A DNA stretch of 64,000 nt, taken from positions 1-64,000 of the forward strand of contig NZ_LZLV01000143.1 in assembly GCF_001673405.1 (NCBI RefSeq), in the 5' to 3' direction. The notes beneath the pieces are model-generated. The model did not search any database. It had not been told where the DNA came from and worked only from the letters and a program-made list of their open reading frames with translations. Positions 40,379-49,712 of the stretch are shown one piece after another. Positions within the stretch are counted from its first letter, which is position 1. Each line of letters opens with the position of its first letter. Origin of the DNA: Mycobacterium sp. 1245111.1. GTDB taxonomy: Bacteria > Actinomycetota > Actinomycetes > Mycobacteriales > Mycobacteriaceae. Both the position numbers and the translations under genes were made by a program.

Positions 40379-40857
40379 AAAGGCTTATTGCACTAGGTGT
40401 TTCCGTCGTGGTGTGCGCGGAGCTGACGGCCCTGTCACTGCATGATCGCCGTTTGGTGCTGTGGACCGCCGGCGCCGCAGTTCTCTTCGCGCTGATGAAT
40501 GTGCGCCAAGTCTTGGGGCGCGACATCGATCCGCCGCCGCCCGAAACGCCGAACGCTCTCGAGGAGACGCTGCGCAGTTGGTTGTCCCGAACACAGACGA
40601 TGATTCACCGGTCGGAGTCGACGCGGGCGGACTGGGACAGGCACCTGAGGCCGATGCTGGCGCGGCGGTTCGCGATCGCAACCGGTCACAAGCAAACCAA
40701 GGATCCAGCGGCGTTCGACGCCACGGGGCGAACGCTTTTCGGCCCTGAGCTGTGGGCATGGGTGAACCCCAACAATGTTTCACACACCGGCCTGAGTGAA
40801 CCCGGCCCGGGCCGGGCCACGCTCGAGGAAATCCTGGAACGACTGGAGCAGGTATGA
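40375..40857 (+). CDS. MoxR-operon small membrane protein (Rv3165c-like)
   Basis: 160 residues. Two short hydrophobic stretches at the N-terminus (about 5-20 and 28-43), then a soluble part with basic and acidic residues and no known domain. ATGA overlap with the gene upstream shows coupling. It lies between the DUF4129 gene and moxR, in the place of Rv3165c. Role unknown, probably a membrane adaptor in the MoxR system. Confidence 0.75.
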   Translation: MKRLIALGVSVVVCAELTALSLHDRRLVLWTAGAAVLFALMNVRQVLGRDIDPPPPETPNALEETLRSWLSRTQTMIHRSESTRADWDRHLRPMLARRFAIATGHKQTKDPAAFDATGRTLFGPELWAWVNPNNVSHTGLSEPGPGRATLEEILERLEQV

Positions 40858-40876
40858 CGGAGGGTAGGCGCCGAAG

Positions 40877-41839
40877 ATGACCTCGGCTGCGACGACGACG
40901 GCTCAGGCAACCGCGGTGCTCGACGAGATCGAACGCGCCGTGGTGGGCAAGCGCGCGGCGCTCACCCTCATCCTGACGACCGTGCTTGCTCGCGGGCATG
41001 TGCTGATCGAAGATCTACCCGGGCTCGGGAAAACGCTGATCGCCCGATCGTTCGCCGCCACACTCGGGCTGGATTTCACCCGCGTGCAGTTCACCCCGGA
41101 CCTGCTGCCGGCGGACCTGCTCGGCTCGACGGTCTACGACATGCAGTCAGGCCACTTCGATTTCCGGCCCGGTCCGATCTTCACGAACCTGCTGCTGGCC
41201 GACGAGATCAACCGCACTCCGCCCAAGACCCAAGCGGCGCTGCTGGAGGCGATGGCCGAGGGTCAGGTCAGCATCGACGGAGTCACACACGCGCTGCCCC
41301 AGCCGTTCATCGTGTTGGCCACCGACAACCCGATCGAGTACGAGGGCACCTATCCACTGCCCGAGGCGCAGCTGGACCGGTTCGCGGTGCGGCTCGAATT
41401 GCGCTACCTTTCGGAACGCGACGAGGTGTCGATGCTGCGCCGCCGCCTGGATCGAGGATCGGCCGAGCCCACGGTCAATCAGGTTGTGGACCAACATGAT
41501 CTGCTGGCCATGCGTGAGTCCGTCGAGCAGGTCAGCGTGCACGAGGATGTGCTGAACTACGTGGTGTCACTGGCCGCCGCGACCCGCCATCACCCCCAGG
41601 TGGCCGTCGGCGCCAGCCCCCGCGCCGAACTCGACCTGGTGCAGCTCGCACGGGCCCGCGCGCTGCTACTGGGCCGTGACTACGTGATTCCCGAGGACAT
41701 CAAGGCGCTCGCCCCGCCGGCCGTGGCCCATCGGATCACCCTGCGCCCGGAGATGTGGGTGCGAAAAATTCAAGGCTCGGACATCATCGAGGAACTGCTG
41801 CGGCGGTTGCCGGTGCCCCGAGCGCACAGTGATGGTTGA
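40877..41839 (+). CDS. moxR3: MoxR-type AAA+ ATPase (MoxR3-like, Rv3164c)
   Basis: 320-residue AAA+ ATPase. Walker A DLPGLGKT (near 49-56), Walker B LLLADEINR (near 108-116), sensor 1 VLATDNPIEYEGTYPLPEAQLDRF and C-terminal lid with GASPRAELDLV, which is the sensor-2 Arg region. MoxR proteins act as chaperones with DUF58 or VWA partners; here the DUF58 protein is coded next. The ATG at 40877 is 19 bases after the previous gene. The stop is inside the start of the DUF58 gene (GTGATGG), so expression is coupled. Confidence 0.93.
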   Translation: MTSAATTTAQATAVLDEIERAVVGKRAALTLILTTVLARGHVLIEDLPGLGKTLIARSFAATLGLDFTRVQFTPDLLPADLLGSTVYDMQSGHFDFRPGPIFTNLLLADEINRTPPKTQAALLEAMAEGQVSIDGVTHALPQPFIVLATDNPIEYEGTYPLPEAQLDRFAVRLELRYLSERDEVSMLRRRLDRGSAEPTVNQVVDQHDLLAMRESVEQVSVHEDVLNYVVSLAAATRHHPQVAVGASPRAELDLVQLARARALLLGRDYVIPEDIKALAPPAVAHRITLRPEMWVRKIQGSDIIEELLRRLPVPRAHSDG

Positions 41840-43079
41840 GACGCGAGAAGTTCAGTTGCGTTGGCGCGCATCGTCGTTGACGCGCGCGATGGCAACCTGC
41901 GCTGCGCTCACACTGGCCGTCGCTTTAATCAGATCGTGCTGGCAACTGGTCGCCTTCGCGGCTCCACTGCTCGGTGTGTTGTGTTCGGTCAGCTGGCAAC
42001 GGCCACTGCCGAAAGTCTGGGTGCATGCCGAGCCCGGTTCGCAACGCTGCTTCGAGCGCGAGCAGGCGCAGCTGAATCTGCGCGCCAGCACTGAAACATT
42101 CGGTACCGCAATTGAACTCACAGCGTCAGCGGTCGACGGCATGCGCCTGGACGTGGTGCCCGGCGAGGGCCTGACGGTGACCGCGACCGCCGACCGCTGG
42201 GGTCGGTATCCGGTGCGGGCTTCGGTCGACGTCCTGGCCCACGGCGGGCTGCTGGCGGGCGCCGGAGCCGTGGATGCGGCGGAGGTGACGGTGTTTCCGA
42301 CGACACCGCCCCAACCGACCACACTCCCGCCGACCGAGTTGCTCGATCGGCTCGGCACCCACCTGACCCGCCACATCGGCCGCGGAGTCGAATACGCCGA
42401 CATCCGCACCTACGTCCCGGGCGACCAGCTGCGGACGGTCAACTGGCCGGTGAGCGCACGCCGCGGACGGCTGCACGTGACCCAGCGGCTCACCGACCGT
42501 TCCGCGGACGTCGTCGTCCTGATCGACGGCTACCCGCAGCCCGCCGGCCCGGCGACCGAGGCCACCGAGCGCATCGTGCGCGGTGCGGCTCAGGTGGTGC
42601 AGACCGCGCTGCGCAGCGGTGACCGCGCCGGCATCGTCGCGCTCGGCGGGCGCAGCCCCCGCTGGCTTGGCGCCGACATCGGGCAGCGCCAGTTCTATCG
42701 GGTCCTCGACGCCGTGCTCAGCGCAGGCGATGAATTCGAAAGCACCACAGGTACATTGGCACCACGGGCGGCAGTGCCATCGGGCGCGATCGTCGTCGGG
42801 TTCTCCACGCTGCTCGACACCGAATTCGCCTTGGCGCTGATCGACTTACGCCGACGTGGCCACGTTGTGGTGGCGGTCGACGTGTTGCAAGGCGCGCCGT
42901 TCGACTCCGCCCAAGACCCACTGGTGAACAGGATGTGGGCGCTGCAGCGGTCGGCGATGTACCGCGACATCGGCACCGTCGGCGTCGACGTCGTGGCATG
43001 GCGGCCGGATCGGACCCTCGATCAGTCGATGCATGCGGTGCCCGACCGCCGTCGGCGGCTGGCGGGACGCTGGTCATGA
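41829..43079 (+). CDS. DUF58 domain protein (Rv3163c-like)
   Basis: 416 residues. Two N-terminal hydrophobic helices (about 18-55) anchor it in the membrane. The DUF58 signature is strong: VEYADIRTYVPGDQLRTVNW followed by ARRGRLHVTQ, near 190-218. The C-terminal part (about 225-390) is VWA-like (VVLIDGYPQP, IVVGFSTLLDTEF). It overlaps moxR3 by 11 bases (GTG 41829 or ATG 41832). DUF58 proteins pair with MoxR ATPases. The stop overlaps the next start by ATGA. Confidence 0.9.
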   Translation: MMVETREVQLRWRASSLTRAMATCAALTLAVALIRSCWQLVAFAAPLLGVLCSVSWQRPLPKVWVHAEPGSQRCFEREQAQLNLRASTETFGTAIELTASAVDGMRLDVVPGEGLTVTATADRWGRYPVRASVDVLAHGGLLAGAGAVDAAEVTVFPTTPPQPTTLPPTELLDRLGTHLTRHIGRGVEYADIRTYVPGDQLRTVNWPVSARRGRLHVTQRLTDRSADVVVLIDGYPQPAGPATEATERIVRGAAQVVQTALRSGDRAGIVALGGRSPRWLGADIGQRQFYRVLDAVLSAGDEFESTTGTLAPRAAVPSGAIVVGFSTLLDTEFALALIDLRRRGHVVVAVDVLQGAPFDSAQDPLVNRMWALQRSAMYRDIGTVGVDVVAWRPDRTLDQSMHAVPDRRRRLAGRWS

Positions 43080-43531
43080 AAGGCGCGGCGCATCTGCTGT
43101 CGACGGCCTGCGGGCTGCTGATGGTGGCCGCCGTCGGTATCGGAACGCACGGCCCGGCCCGGGTTGTCGCGTTGGCAGCCGTGCTCGTGGTCGCGGCCGC
43201 GGTGGTGCTTCGTCCGCTGGCGACACTCGCCGTACTGCTGGCCGTGTTGGTGATCGCGGCGACCAGTCCGACGGGCGTGGTCGCCGCTGTGGCGGGCTTG
43301 TCGGCGGCCGTCTATCTGATGTTGCGGCACGCCGCCGCGAGCGACGTCGGCCTCGACTCGGTAAGCGGGGCGTCGCTGGTTGCCGCGCTGGGATTCACGC
43401 TCGCCGGCCTGGTGGCCACGGCCTTCCCGCTGCAACTGCCGTGGTTGCCGCTGCTGGCGCCGCTGGCGATTTTCGCGATCTATCTGCTGGCCACGCGGCC
43501 TTTCCTGGGCGACGAGCGCGGCCAGCGTTAG
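43076..43531 (+). CDS. small polytopic membrane protein (Rv3162c-like)
   Basis: 151 residues from the ATG at 43076 (MKGAAHLLSTACGLL), which overlaps the DUF58 stop as ATGA; a longer frame starting at 42935 would be antisense-like Arg-rich sequence. Four to five hydrophobic helices, Ala/Val/Leu-rich, with a short cytoplasmic end (GDERGQR). No motif suggests a function. Last gene of the MoxR operon, corresponding to Rv3162c; probably a membrane subunit of that system. Confidence 0.78.
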   Translation: MKGAAHLLSTACGLLMVAAVGIGTHGPARVVALAAVLVVAAAVVLRPLATLAVLLAVLVIAATSPTGVVAAVAGLSAAVYLMLRHAAASDVGLDSVSGASLVAALGFTLAGLVATAFPLQLPWLPLLAPLAIFAIYLLATRPFLGDERGQR

Positions 43532-43567
43532 CCGTCACACTCTAGACGCAGGGTGAACGGAAAATGT

Positions 43568-43580
43568 TGACCGGTGGTCA
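43568..43580. promoter_or_regulatory. inverted repeat before the 43596 gene
   Basis: TGACC-GGT-GGTCA: perfect 5-bp arms with three bases between, 15 bases upstream of the ATG at 43596. Possible operator; no cognate regulator lies nearby. Confidence 0.35.
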
Positions 43581-43595
43581 GTTGAGGGCAACAAT

Positions 43596-43853
43596 ATGCG
43601 GATGCCGCAAGAAGAGCGGGCGCGGATCGACGACGTAGAACGTCGCCTCGCCGAGAAGTACACGGCTCTCCCTATTGATCACGTGGCTACTGTCGTGCGA
43701 CACGCGTATTCGCAGTTCCAGAGCAGTCGGGTCAGGGATTTCATTCCGCTGCTGGTGCAGCGTCGTGCGGACGAGGAACTCGAGGAATTGAGCGTGCTGC
43801 GGCCGGACCTCGCGGCGGTCGCGCTCGACGACCTGAACGCGGCGGCCGTCTAG
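43596..43853 (+). CDS. small protein resembling three-helix bundle dimerization domains
   Basis: 85 residues, all helical by composition: DDVERRLAEKYTALPIDHVATVVRHAYSQFQ-type helices followed by VRDFIPLLVQRRADEEL. The N-terminal pattern resembles the short mycobacterial 'three-helix bundle dimerization' proteins. A GTTGAGGG site precedes the ATG at 43596 (a second ATG is at 43602). No catalytic residue pattern. Its stop overlaps the end of the crotonase gene by four bases. A role in protein-protein contact is only a guess. Confidence 0.6.
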   Translation: MRMPQEERARIDDVERRLAEKYTALPIDHVATVVRHAYSQFQSSRVRDFIPLLVQRRADEELEELSVLRPDLAAVALDDLNAAAV

Positions 43854-44641
43854 TTTCGCGCGTCCGGCTGAGGCTGGATCTGGCGGCGATTGCGTTCGCT
43901 GATCTCCAGGTAGCGGTCCGTTAGGCCGTCGCGATCCGGCGTCTGTGCGCCGGCGATGGTCCGCTCGGCGGCCAGCGCCGGGTCGATGACCGGCGCCGCA
44001 CCGGTCACGTAGATCTCCTTGAGCCCGGCCATGATTGGCGCCGGCACTTCGGCGATCTGCGTGGCCAGCTCGATCGATCTGGCCATCAACCGCTCGTGGG
44101 GGACGACCTCCGTGACCAGCCCGATGCGCTCGGCACGCGCCGCGTCGACCACTTCGCCCGTCATCGACAGCCGGCGGGCCATCGCGGCCCCGACTACGTG
44201 GGGGAGTCGCGCCGTCATCCCGCCGCCCGGCAGGATCCCGACGCGAGCGTGCGTGTCGGCGAAGACCGCGCGCTCGGAGGCGATCAGAAAGTCGCAGCCC
44301 AAAGCCATTTCGAGTCCGCCGGTGAATACCGCGCCGTTGATGGCGCCGACGATCGGCGTGCGCATCTCGCCGGTCTGCCGGATACAACTCTGGTTCTGAA
44401 ATTGTTCGAAGTAGACCGAACCGAGGCGCTGGGCCTCTTTGAGATCCACGCCGGCGCAGAACGCCGGGTCGGCGCCGGTGAGGACCACTGCCCGCACCGA
44501 CGGGTCGTCGTCAGCCTCGCGAAGCGCGGCATACAGCGTCTCGATCAGGCCGGGGCTCAACGCATTTCGCTTTGCTGGCCGGTTCATGGTCAGCACCCGG
44601 ACCGCTCCGGTGTCGTCGCTGAGAACCAGCGTCGAGGTCAT
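43850..44641 (-). CDS. enoyl-CoA hydratase/isomerase family protein
   Basis: 263-residue crotonase. Oxyanion-hole segments AFCAGVDLKEAQ and GAVFTGGLEMALGCDF. The first acid (Glu in GGLEMAL) is present, but the second catalytic Glu position reads His in FADTHARVGILPGGG. Such single-acid members often act as isomerases or thioesterase-like enzymes, or on other acyl-CoAs. Starts at ATG 44641. Its start codon overlaps the nuoN stop by four bases on the same strand, so it lies right behind nuoN in the same transcript. It might be read from the nuo operon; a respiration role is not implied. Confidence 0.85.
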   Translation of the reverse strand: MTSTLVLSDDTGAVRVLTMNRPAKRNALSPGLIETLYAALREADDDPSVRAVVLTGADPAFCAGVDLKEAQRLGSVYFEQFQNQSCIRQTGEMRTPIVGAINGAVFTGGLEMALGCDFLIASERAVFADTHARVGILPGGGMTARLPHVVGAAMARRLSMTGEVVDAARAERIGLVTEVVPHERLMARSIELATQIAEVPAPIMAGLKEIYVTGAAPVIDPALAAERTIAGAQTPDRDGLTDRYLEISERNRRQIQPQPDARN

Positions 44642-46251
44642 GTCAGGAACTGTGCGGCCTGCCGGGCGAGGTCGAGCAGTGGCTGCGGGAAGATGCCCAA
44701 GCCGATGGTGATCGCCGCGCAGACCGCGATCGCGGCCTTGCTCCAGAAGCTGGGCATCACGACGTGCACCGGCTCGGCGTGCGGCTCGGTGAAGAACATC
44801 AGCACGATCACCCGCACGTAGAAGTAGGCGGCCACCGCGCTACCGATCACACCGACGATCACCAACGGCACCGCGCCGCCCTTGGCCGCCGCCGAGAACA
44901 CCGCGAACTTGCTGATGAAACCACTGGTCAGCGGAATCCCGGCGAAGGCCAGGAGGAACATCGAAAAGAGCAGGCCGACAACGGGATAACGCTGACCGAG
45001 TCCCGCCCAGTGCGCCGTGGTGGCGTCTTCCTCGCCGCGCGCGTCGCGGATCAGGCTGACCACCGCGAACGCACCCACGGTGCTGAAGCTGTAGGCGACG
45101 AGGTAGAACATCGTGGCCGCCAGCCCCGGCGGGTTGTCGGCGATCACGCCGGTGAGAAGGAAGCCCACGTGCGCGATCGAGGAGTACGCGAGCATCCGCT
45201 TCACGTCGGTCTGCGTCACCGCGGTGACGGTGCCGACCGCGATGGTCAGAATCGAGATGGCCCACAGAATGGGGCGCCACTGGTCGTGCAGCGGTGGCAG
45301 CGCGACATAGACGACGCGCAGCAGTGCACCGAAGGCCGCGACTTTCGTTGCGGCGGCCATGAACCCGGTGATCGGGGTCGGTGCGCCCTGATAGACGTCG
45401 GGAATCCAGGAGTGGAATGGCACCGCGCCGACCTTGAACAACAGACCGACCGACAACAGCGCGACCCCGGTCAACGCCATCGAGTGGCTGTGGTTGGCTG
45501 CCAGTGCTTTCGCGATGCCGGGCAGTGTCAGGTTGTCGGTCGCGCCGTACAGCAGAGCCACGCCATACAGGAAGAACGCCGACGAAAATGCGCCCAGCAG
45601 AAAGTATTTGACCGCCGCTTCCTGGGACAGCAGGCGACGGTGCCTGGCCAGCCCGCAGAGCAGGTAGAGCGGCAGCGACAGGACCTCGAGCGCGACGAAC
45701 ATCGTCAGCAGGTCGTTGGCGGCCGGAAACACCAGCATGCCGCCGACCGCCAGCATCGTCAGCGGGAAGACCTCGGTTTGGCTCGCGCCGGCCCGTTTCG
45801 CCTCGTGCTCGGCCGCGCTGTCCGGAACCGCGGACGCTTGCGGTGTAAAAGAATCCAATCCGGCCGGCTGGTGAGCGGTAGCCGTCGCGGCACCGGGTCC
45901 GGCGGCCGCATTATCGCCCTTCTGGCGTTCGGCGAAGAAGAACACGGCCAGCACCGCGACCAGGAGGATAGTGCCCTGCAGCAGCAGGGTCGGTCCGTCG
46001 ATGGCCAACGCGTGCATCACTGCGTAGCGGCCCGGAGGATCGAGTCGCCGCCCGACGACGATGACCGCGGCGATGGCCGCGATCAATCCGCCGAGCGAGA
46101 GCAGCACCTGGGCGCCGTAGCGGGCCCGTCGGGGCAGGAATGCTTCCACCAGAACGCCCACCACCGCGACACCGAAGACGATGAAAATCGGTGAGAGCAC
46201 ACCGTATTCGACACTGGGCGTCGGCATAGAAGCAGCAAGCAGTGACGTCAT
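44638..46251 (-). CDS. nuoN: NADH dehydrogenase I subunit N
   Basis: 537-residue antiporter-like membrane subunit of complex I, which couples NADH oxidation to proton pumping. About fourteen helices; the Lys/Glu charge path residues of this family are visible (FHSWIPDVYQGAPTPITGF, VALLSVGLLFKVGAVPF). ATG at 46251 overlaps the nuoM stop (ATGA). A Pro/Ala-rich loop is present between the fourth and fifth helices. Last gene of the 14-gene nuo operon; its stop overlaps the crotonase start. Confidence 0.96.
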   Translation of the reverse strand: MTSLLAASMPTPSVEYGVLSPIFIVFGVAVVGVLVEAFLPRRARYGAQVLLSLGGLIAAIAAVIVVGRRLDPPGRYAVMHALAIDGPTLLLQGTILLVAVLAVFFFAERQKGDNAAAGPGAATATAHQPAGLDSFTPQASAVPDSAAEHEAKRAGASQTEVFPLTMLAVGGMLVFPAANDLLTMFVALEVLSLPLYLLCGLARHRRLLSQEAAVKYFLLGAFSSAFFLYGVALLYGATDNLTLPGIAKALAANHSHSMALTGVALLSVGLLFKVGAVPFHSWIPDVYQGAPTPITGFMAAATKVAAFGALLRVVYVALPPLHDQWRPILWAISILTIAVGTVTAVTQTDVKRMLAYSSIAHVGFLLTGVIADNPPGLAATMFYLVAYSFSTVGAFAVVSLIRDARGEEDATTAHWAGLGQRYPVVGLLFSMFLLAFAGIPLTSGFISKFAVFSAAAKGGAVPLVIVGVIGSAVAAYFYVRVIVLMFFTEPHAEPVHVVMPSFWSKAAIAVCAAITIGLGIFPQPLLDLARQAAQFLT

Positions 46252-47828
46252 CGGCGCGGTCCTTCCGCCATTCCGGGCACGTGCGTCGTGCCCGGCCGCA
46301 CGATCGGCGCGGGGTCATGCGCACCGATGGTTGCCATGGTGCTGTCCACCGCGGGGTTGATGATGTCGAGCACCGGCTTGGGGTAGATCCCCAACACCAG
46401 CAGCAGCGCGATCAGAGGTGCGACGACCAGGATTTCCCGTGGTAGCAGGTCGCGGATCCGTTCGTTGCCCGGTGTGACGGGGCCGGTCATCACCCGCTGG
46501 TAGAGCCAGAGGATGTAGATCGACGAGAGCACCAGCGCGGTGACGCCGACTGCCGCCGCCAACCAGTAACGGTTGTATGCGCCCAGCAGCACCAGGAATT
46601 CGCTGATGAAGGGTGCCAGGCCGGGCAGCGACACCGTGGCCAACCCCGCCACCAGGAACGTGCCGGCCAGCACCGGGGCCACCTTCTGGACGCCGCCGTA
46701 GGCGGCTATCGAACGTGTGCCGCGGCGCGAGATCAGGAATCCGGCGATCAGGAAGACCGCGGCGGTGGAGATGCCGTGGTTGAGCATGTACAGCGTCGAA
46801 CCGCTCTGACCCTGGGTCGTCATCACGAAGATGCCGAGAATGATGAAGCCGAAGTGCGAGATCGACGTGTAGGCGATCAGCCGCATGATGTCGGTCTGTC
46901 CGATCGCGACGATGGCGCCATAGACGACGCCGATCACCGCGAGCGCGACGATGGCAGGCCGGAAATACGTTGACGCGTCAGGGAACAACTGTAGGCAGTA
47001 GCGCAGCATGCCGAACGTGCCGACCTTGTCCATCACCGCGGTGATCAGCACCGCGGTCGCCGGTGTCGATTCCACCGCGGCGTCGGGCAGCCAGCGGTGG
47101 AACGGCCACAGCGGTGCCTTGATGGCGAACGCGAACATGAATCCCAGGAACAGCGCCTTCATCACGCCAGACGAAGCGCCCAAGGTACCTGACGTGACGG
47201 CAGCGACGATCTGACGGAAATCGAATGTGCCCGAGCCGTTTTCGGCGGTCACCACGTATAAGCCGATCACCGCGGCGAGCATGATCAGCCCGCCGAACAG
47301 GTTGTACAGCAAGAACTTCACCGCGGCGCGTGACCGGTGGGCGCCACCGCCGAATCCGCCGATGAGGAAATACATCGGGATGAGCATCGCCTCGAAGAAC
47401 ACGTAGAAAAGCAGCACGTCCAGTGAGACGACCGAGATGAGCACCATCGATTCGATGGTCAAGGTCAGAGCCACATAGGCCTGTGTGCCGCGGGATCGCT
47501 CGCCACCGTCGTTCCAGCCGGCCACCAGCAGGACCGGCACCAGGATCGTGGTCACGAGGACCAGCATCAGCGCGATGCCGTCGACGCCGATGGTATAGCC
47601 GGCGCCGAAAGCCGGTATCCACGGGTGAGATTCGGTGAACTGGTAGGTCGGGCCGCCGGCCTTGAAGGCCACCGCGAGCGCGATCGACAGCGCCAGCACC
47701 GCCACCGAGACGGCGACGCCGAGCCACTTGGCGAGCTGCCGGCCGCCCGGCGGCACCAGGATGATCACGACGGCCCCGACCAGTGGCAGCAGCCACAGGA
47801 TCGAAAGCCAAGGGACGTTTGAAGTCAC
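46248..47828 (-). CDS. nuoM: NADH dehydrogenase I subunit M
   Basis: 526 residues from the GTG at 47828, which overlaps the nuoL stop as GTGA; longer frame starts go into nuoL. Polytopic antiporter-like subunit of complex I: KAPLWPFHRWLPDAAVESTPATAV carries the conserved Lys and Pro-rich helix break, and FEAMLIPMYFLIG the conserved Glu. About fourteen helices. Part of the proton-pumping arm with NuoL and NuoN. Confidence 0.96.
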   Translation of the reverse strand: MTSNVPWLSILWLLPLVGAVVIILVPPGGRQLAKWLGVAVSVAVLALSIALAVAFKAGGPTYQFTESHPWIPAFGAGYTIGVDGIALMLVLVTTILVPVLLVAGWNDGGERSRGTQAYVALTLTIESMVLISVVSLDVLLFYVFFEAMLIPMYFLIGGFGGGAHRSRAAVKFLLYNLFGGLIMLAAVIGLYVVTAENGSGTFDFRQIVAAVTSGTLGASSGVMKALFLGFMFAFAIKAPLWPFHRWLPDAAVESTPATAVLITAVMDKVGTFGMLRYCLQLFPDASTYFRPAIVALAVIGVVYGAIVAIGQTDIMRLIAYTSISHFGFIILGIFVMTTQGQSGSTLYMLNHGISTAAVFLIAGFLISRRGTRSIAAYGGVQKVAPVLAGTFLVAGLATVSLPGLAPFISEFLVLLGAYNRYWLAAAVGVTALVLSSIYILWLYQRVMTGPVTPGNERIRDLLPREILVVAPLIALLLVLGIYPKPVLDIINPAVDSTMATIGAHDPAPIVRPGTTHVPGMAEGPRR

Positions 47829-49708
47829 CACGTTTGCACCGCCAGGATCGCGGCGGCGACAAGCGCCGCTCCGGCCAACATCGACAACGCGTAATTGCGG
47901 GCGAATCCGGTCTGGAAGCCACGCAGCCATTCCGACGTGCGACCCACCAGGTTGGCCAGCCCGTTGACCGAGCCGTCCACGCCCTGATCGTCGAATTCGA
48001 CCAGCGCGTGGGTGAACTGGGCGCCCGGTCGCATGAACACTTCCTCGTTGAAGGCATCGCCGTAGAGGTCCCGGCGGGCGGCGGTGGTCAGCACGGACAC
48101 CTTCGCGGGCGCGGTCGCAGGCACTGCGCGCAGGCCGTAGAGCAGGACGGCGACGCCGACTCCCACCAAGACGGTGCCGAGGGTGACCACGTTAAACGTC
48201 CATGTCGGCAACACGTGTGAGCTTTCCTCGAAGGTGGTCACCGGCTCGAGCCAGTGCTGCAGCCTGCCGCCGAAGGCGAACAAGCCGCCGGAGAACACCG
48301 AGCCGACGGCCAGCAGGATCATCGGCCAGGTCATCAACGCGGGCGCCTCGTGCGGATGCGCGTCGTCGGCCCAACGCTTTTCGCCGAAGAACGTCATCAG
48401 CATCACCCGGGTCATGTAGAACGCCGTGATGCCGGCGCCCAGCAAGGCGGCCCCACCCAACACGTAACCGCGGACGCCGCCGGCACCCAGGGCGGCTTCG
48501 ATGATCGCGTCCTTGGAGAAGTAGCCCGCGAACGGCCACACGCCGATGATGGCGAGGTAGCCAAAGCCGAAGGTGGCGAAGGTGATCGGCAGCACGGTGC
48601 GCAGTGCGCCGTAGCGGCGCATGTCCTGCTCTTCGTGCATCGCGTGGATGATCGAGCCCGAGCCGAGGAACAGACCGGCCTTGAAGAAGCCGTGGGTGAG
48701 CAGGTGCATGATCGCGAACACGTAGCCGGCCGGACCCAGACCCGCGGCCAGCACCATGTAACCGATCTGGCTCATCGTGGACGCCGCGAGCGCGCGCTTG
48801 ATGTCGTCCTTCGCGCAGCCGATGAATGCCCCGAAGAGCAGCGTCACCGCGCCGACGATGATCACGCCGAGACGGGCGTCGGGGGACAGGCTGTAGAGCG
48901 GGTTGCACCGCACGATCAGGTACACACCCGCGGTCACCATGGTGGCGGCGTGGATCAGCGCCGAGACCGGGGTGGGACCCTCCATCGCGTCACCGAGCCA
49001 GGCCTGCAGCGGAACCTGAGCGGACTTGGCGCACGCTCCGGCCAGTAGCAGTAAGCCGATCCAGGTCAACGCGCTTGGGCTGGCGCCCGGGGCCTGGCCG
49101 AACACTTGCGGGTAGGACAGCGAGCCGAAGTTGGCGAAGATCACGAAGATCGCCAGCGCCAACCCGGCATCGCCGACCCGGTTCATCACGAAGGCCTTCT
49201 TGGCCGCGGTGGCCGCGGTCGGCTTCTGGTACCAGAACCCGATCAGCAGGTAGGACGCCAGACCGACGCCTTCCCAGCCGGCGTAGAGGGCCACGAAGTT
49301 GTCGGCCACCACCAGCAACAGCATCGCTGCGAGAAACAGGTTCAGGTAGGCGAAAAACCGTCGGCGGTCGGGATCTTCGGCCATGTAGGCCACCGAGTAG
49401 ATGTGGATCAGCGATCCGACACCGGTGATCAGCAGCACGAAACAGATTGACAGCTGGTCGATTTGCAGTCCGAAGTCGACCTGCAAGGTGCCGACGGGAA
49501 TCCAGCTGAACAAGTGCTGGGTGATCGTGCGGGCATCCCCGTGCCGACCGAGCATGTCGGTCAGCAGAGCGACACCGACACCGAACGAGGCCACCGCGGT
49601 CAGGCAGCCCAGCCAGTGCCCCCACGCGTCGGTGCGCCGGCCGCCGAGCAGCAATATTGCGGCGCCGGCCGCGGGCAACGCGACGAGCAGCCAGGTCAGA
49701 TGTGTCAT
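47825..49708 (-). CDS. nuoL: NADH dehydrogenase I subunit L
   Basis: 627 residues from the ATG at 49708 (MTHLTWLLVALPAAG); 18 earlier residues in the same frame belong to the nuoK end. Largest antiporter-like subunit: YAGWEGVGLASYLLIGFW, KSAQVPLQAWLGDAMEGPTPVSALIHAATMVTAGVYL with the conserved Lys and His. The C-terminus with one long amphipathic helix and a last membrane helix is present (PALVAAAI-type end). It forms the distal proton channel with its lateral helix holding the membrane arm. Confidence 0.96.
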   Translation of the reverse strand: MTHLTWLLVALPAAGAAILLLGGRRTDAWGHWLGCLTAVASFGVGVALLTDMLGRHGDARTITQHLFSWIPVGTLQVDFGLQIDQLSICFVLLITGVGSLIHIYSVAYMAEDPDRRRFFAYLNLFLAAMLLLVVADNFVALYAGWEGVGLASYLLIGFWYQKPTAATAAKKAFVMNRVGDAGLALAIFVIFANFGSLSYPQVFGQAPGASPSALTWIGLLLLAGACAKSAQVPLQAWLGDAMEGPTPVSALIHAATMVTAGVYLIVRCNPLYSLSPDARLGVIIVGAVTLLFGAFIGCAKDDIKRALAASTMSQIGYMVLAAGLGPAGYVFAIMHLLTHGFFKAGLFLGSGSIIHAMHEEQDMRRYGALRTVLPITFATFGFGYLAIIGVWPFAGYFSKDAIIEAALGAGGVRGYVLGGAALLGAGITAFYMTRVMLMTFFGEKRWADDAHPHEAPALMTWPMILLAVGSVFSGGLFAFGGRLQHWLEPVTTFEESSHVLPTWTFNVVTLGTVLVGVGVAVLLYGLRAVPATAPAKVSVLTTAARRDLYGDAFNEEVFMRPGAQFTHALVEFDDQGVDGSVNGLANLVGRTSEWLRGFQTGFARNYALSMLAGAALVAAAILAVQTW

Positions 49709-49712
49709 ACCG

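Noticed and set aside
41829..43079. DUF58 protein as an integrin-like adhesin
   Set aside because: The VWA-like part lies in a cytoplasm-side MoxR partner by family context; no MIDAS motif seen for ligand binding outside.
44764..46194. 476-residue plus-strand open frame opposite nuoN
   Set aside because: Arg/His/Gln-rich composition without domain logic; it mirrors the nuoN membrane codons.
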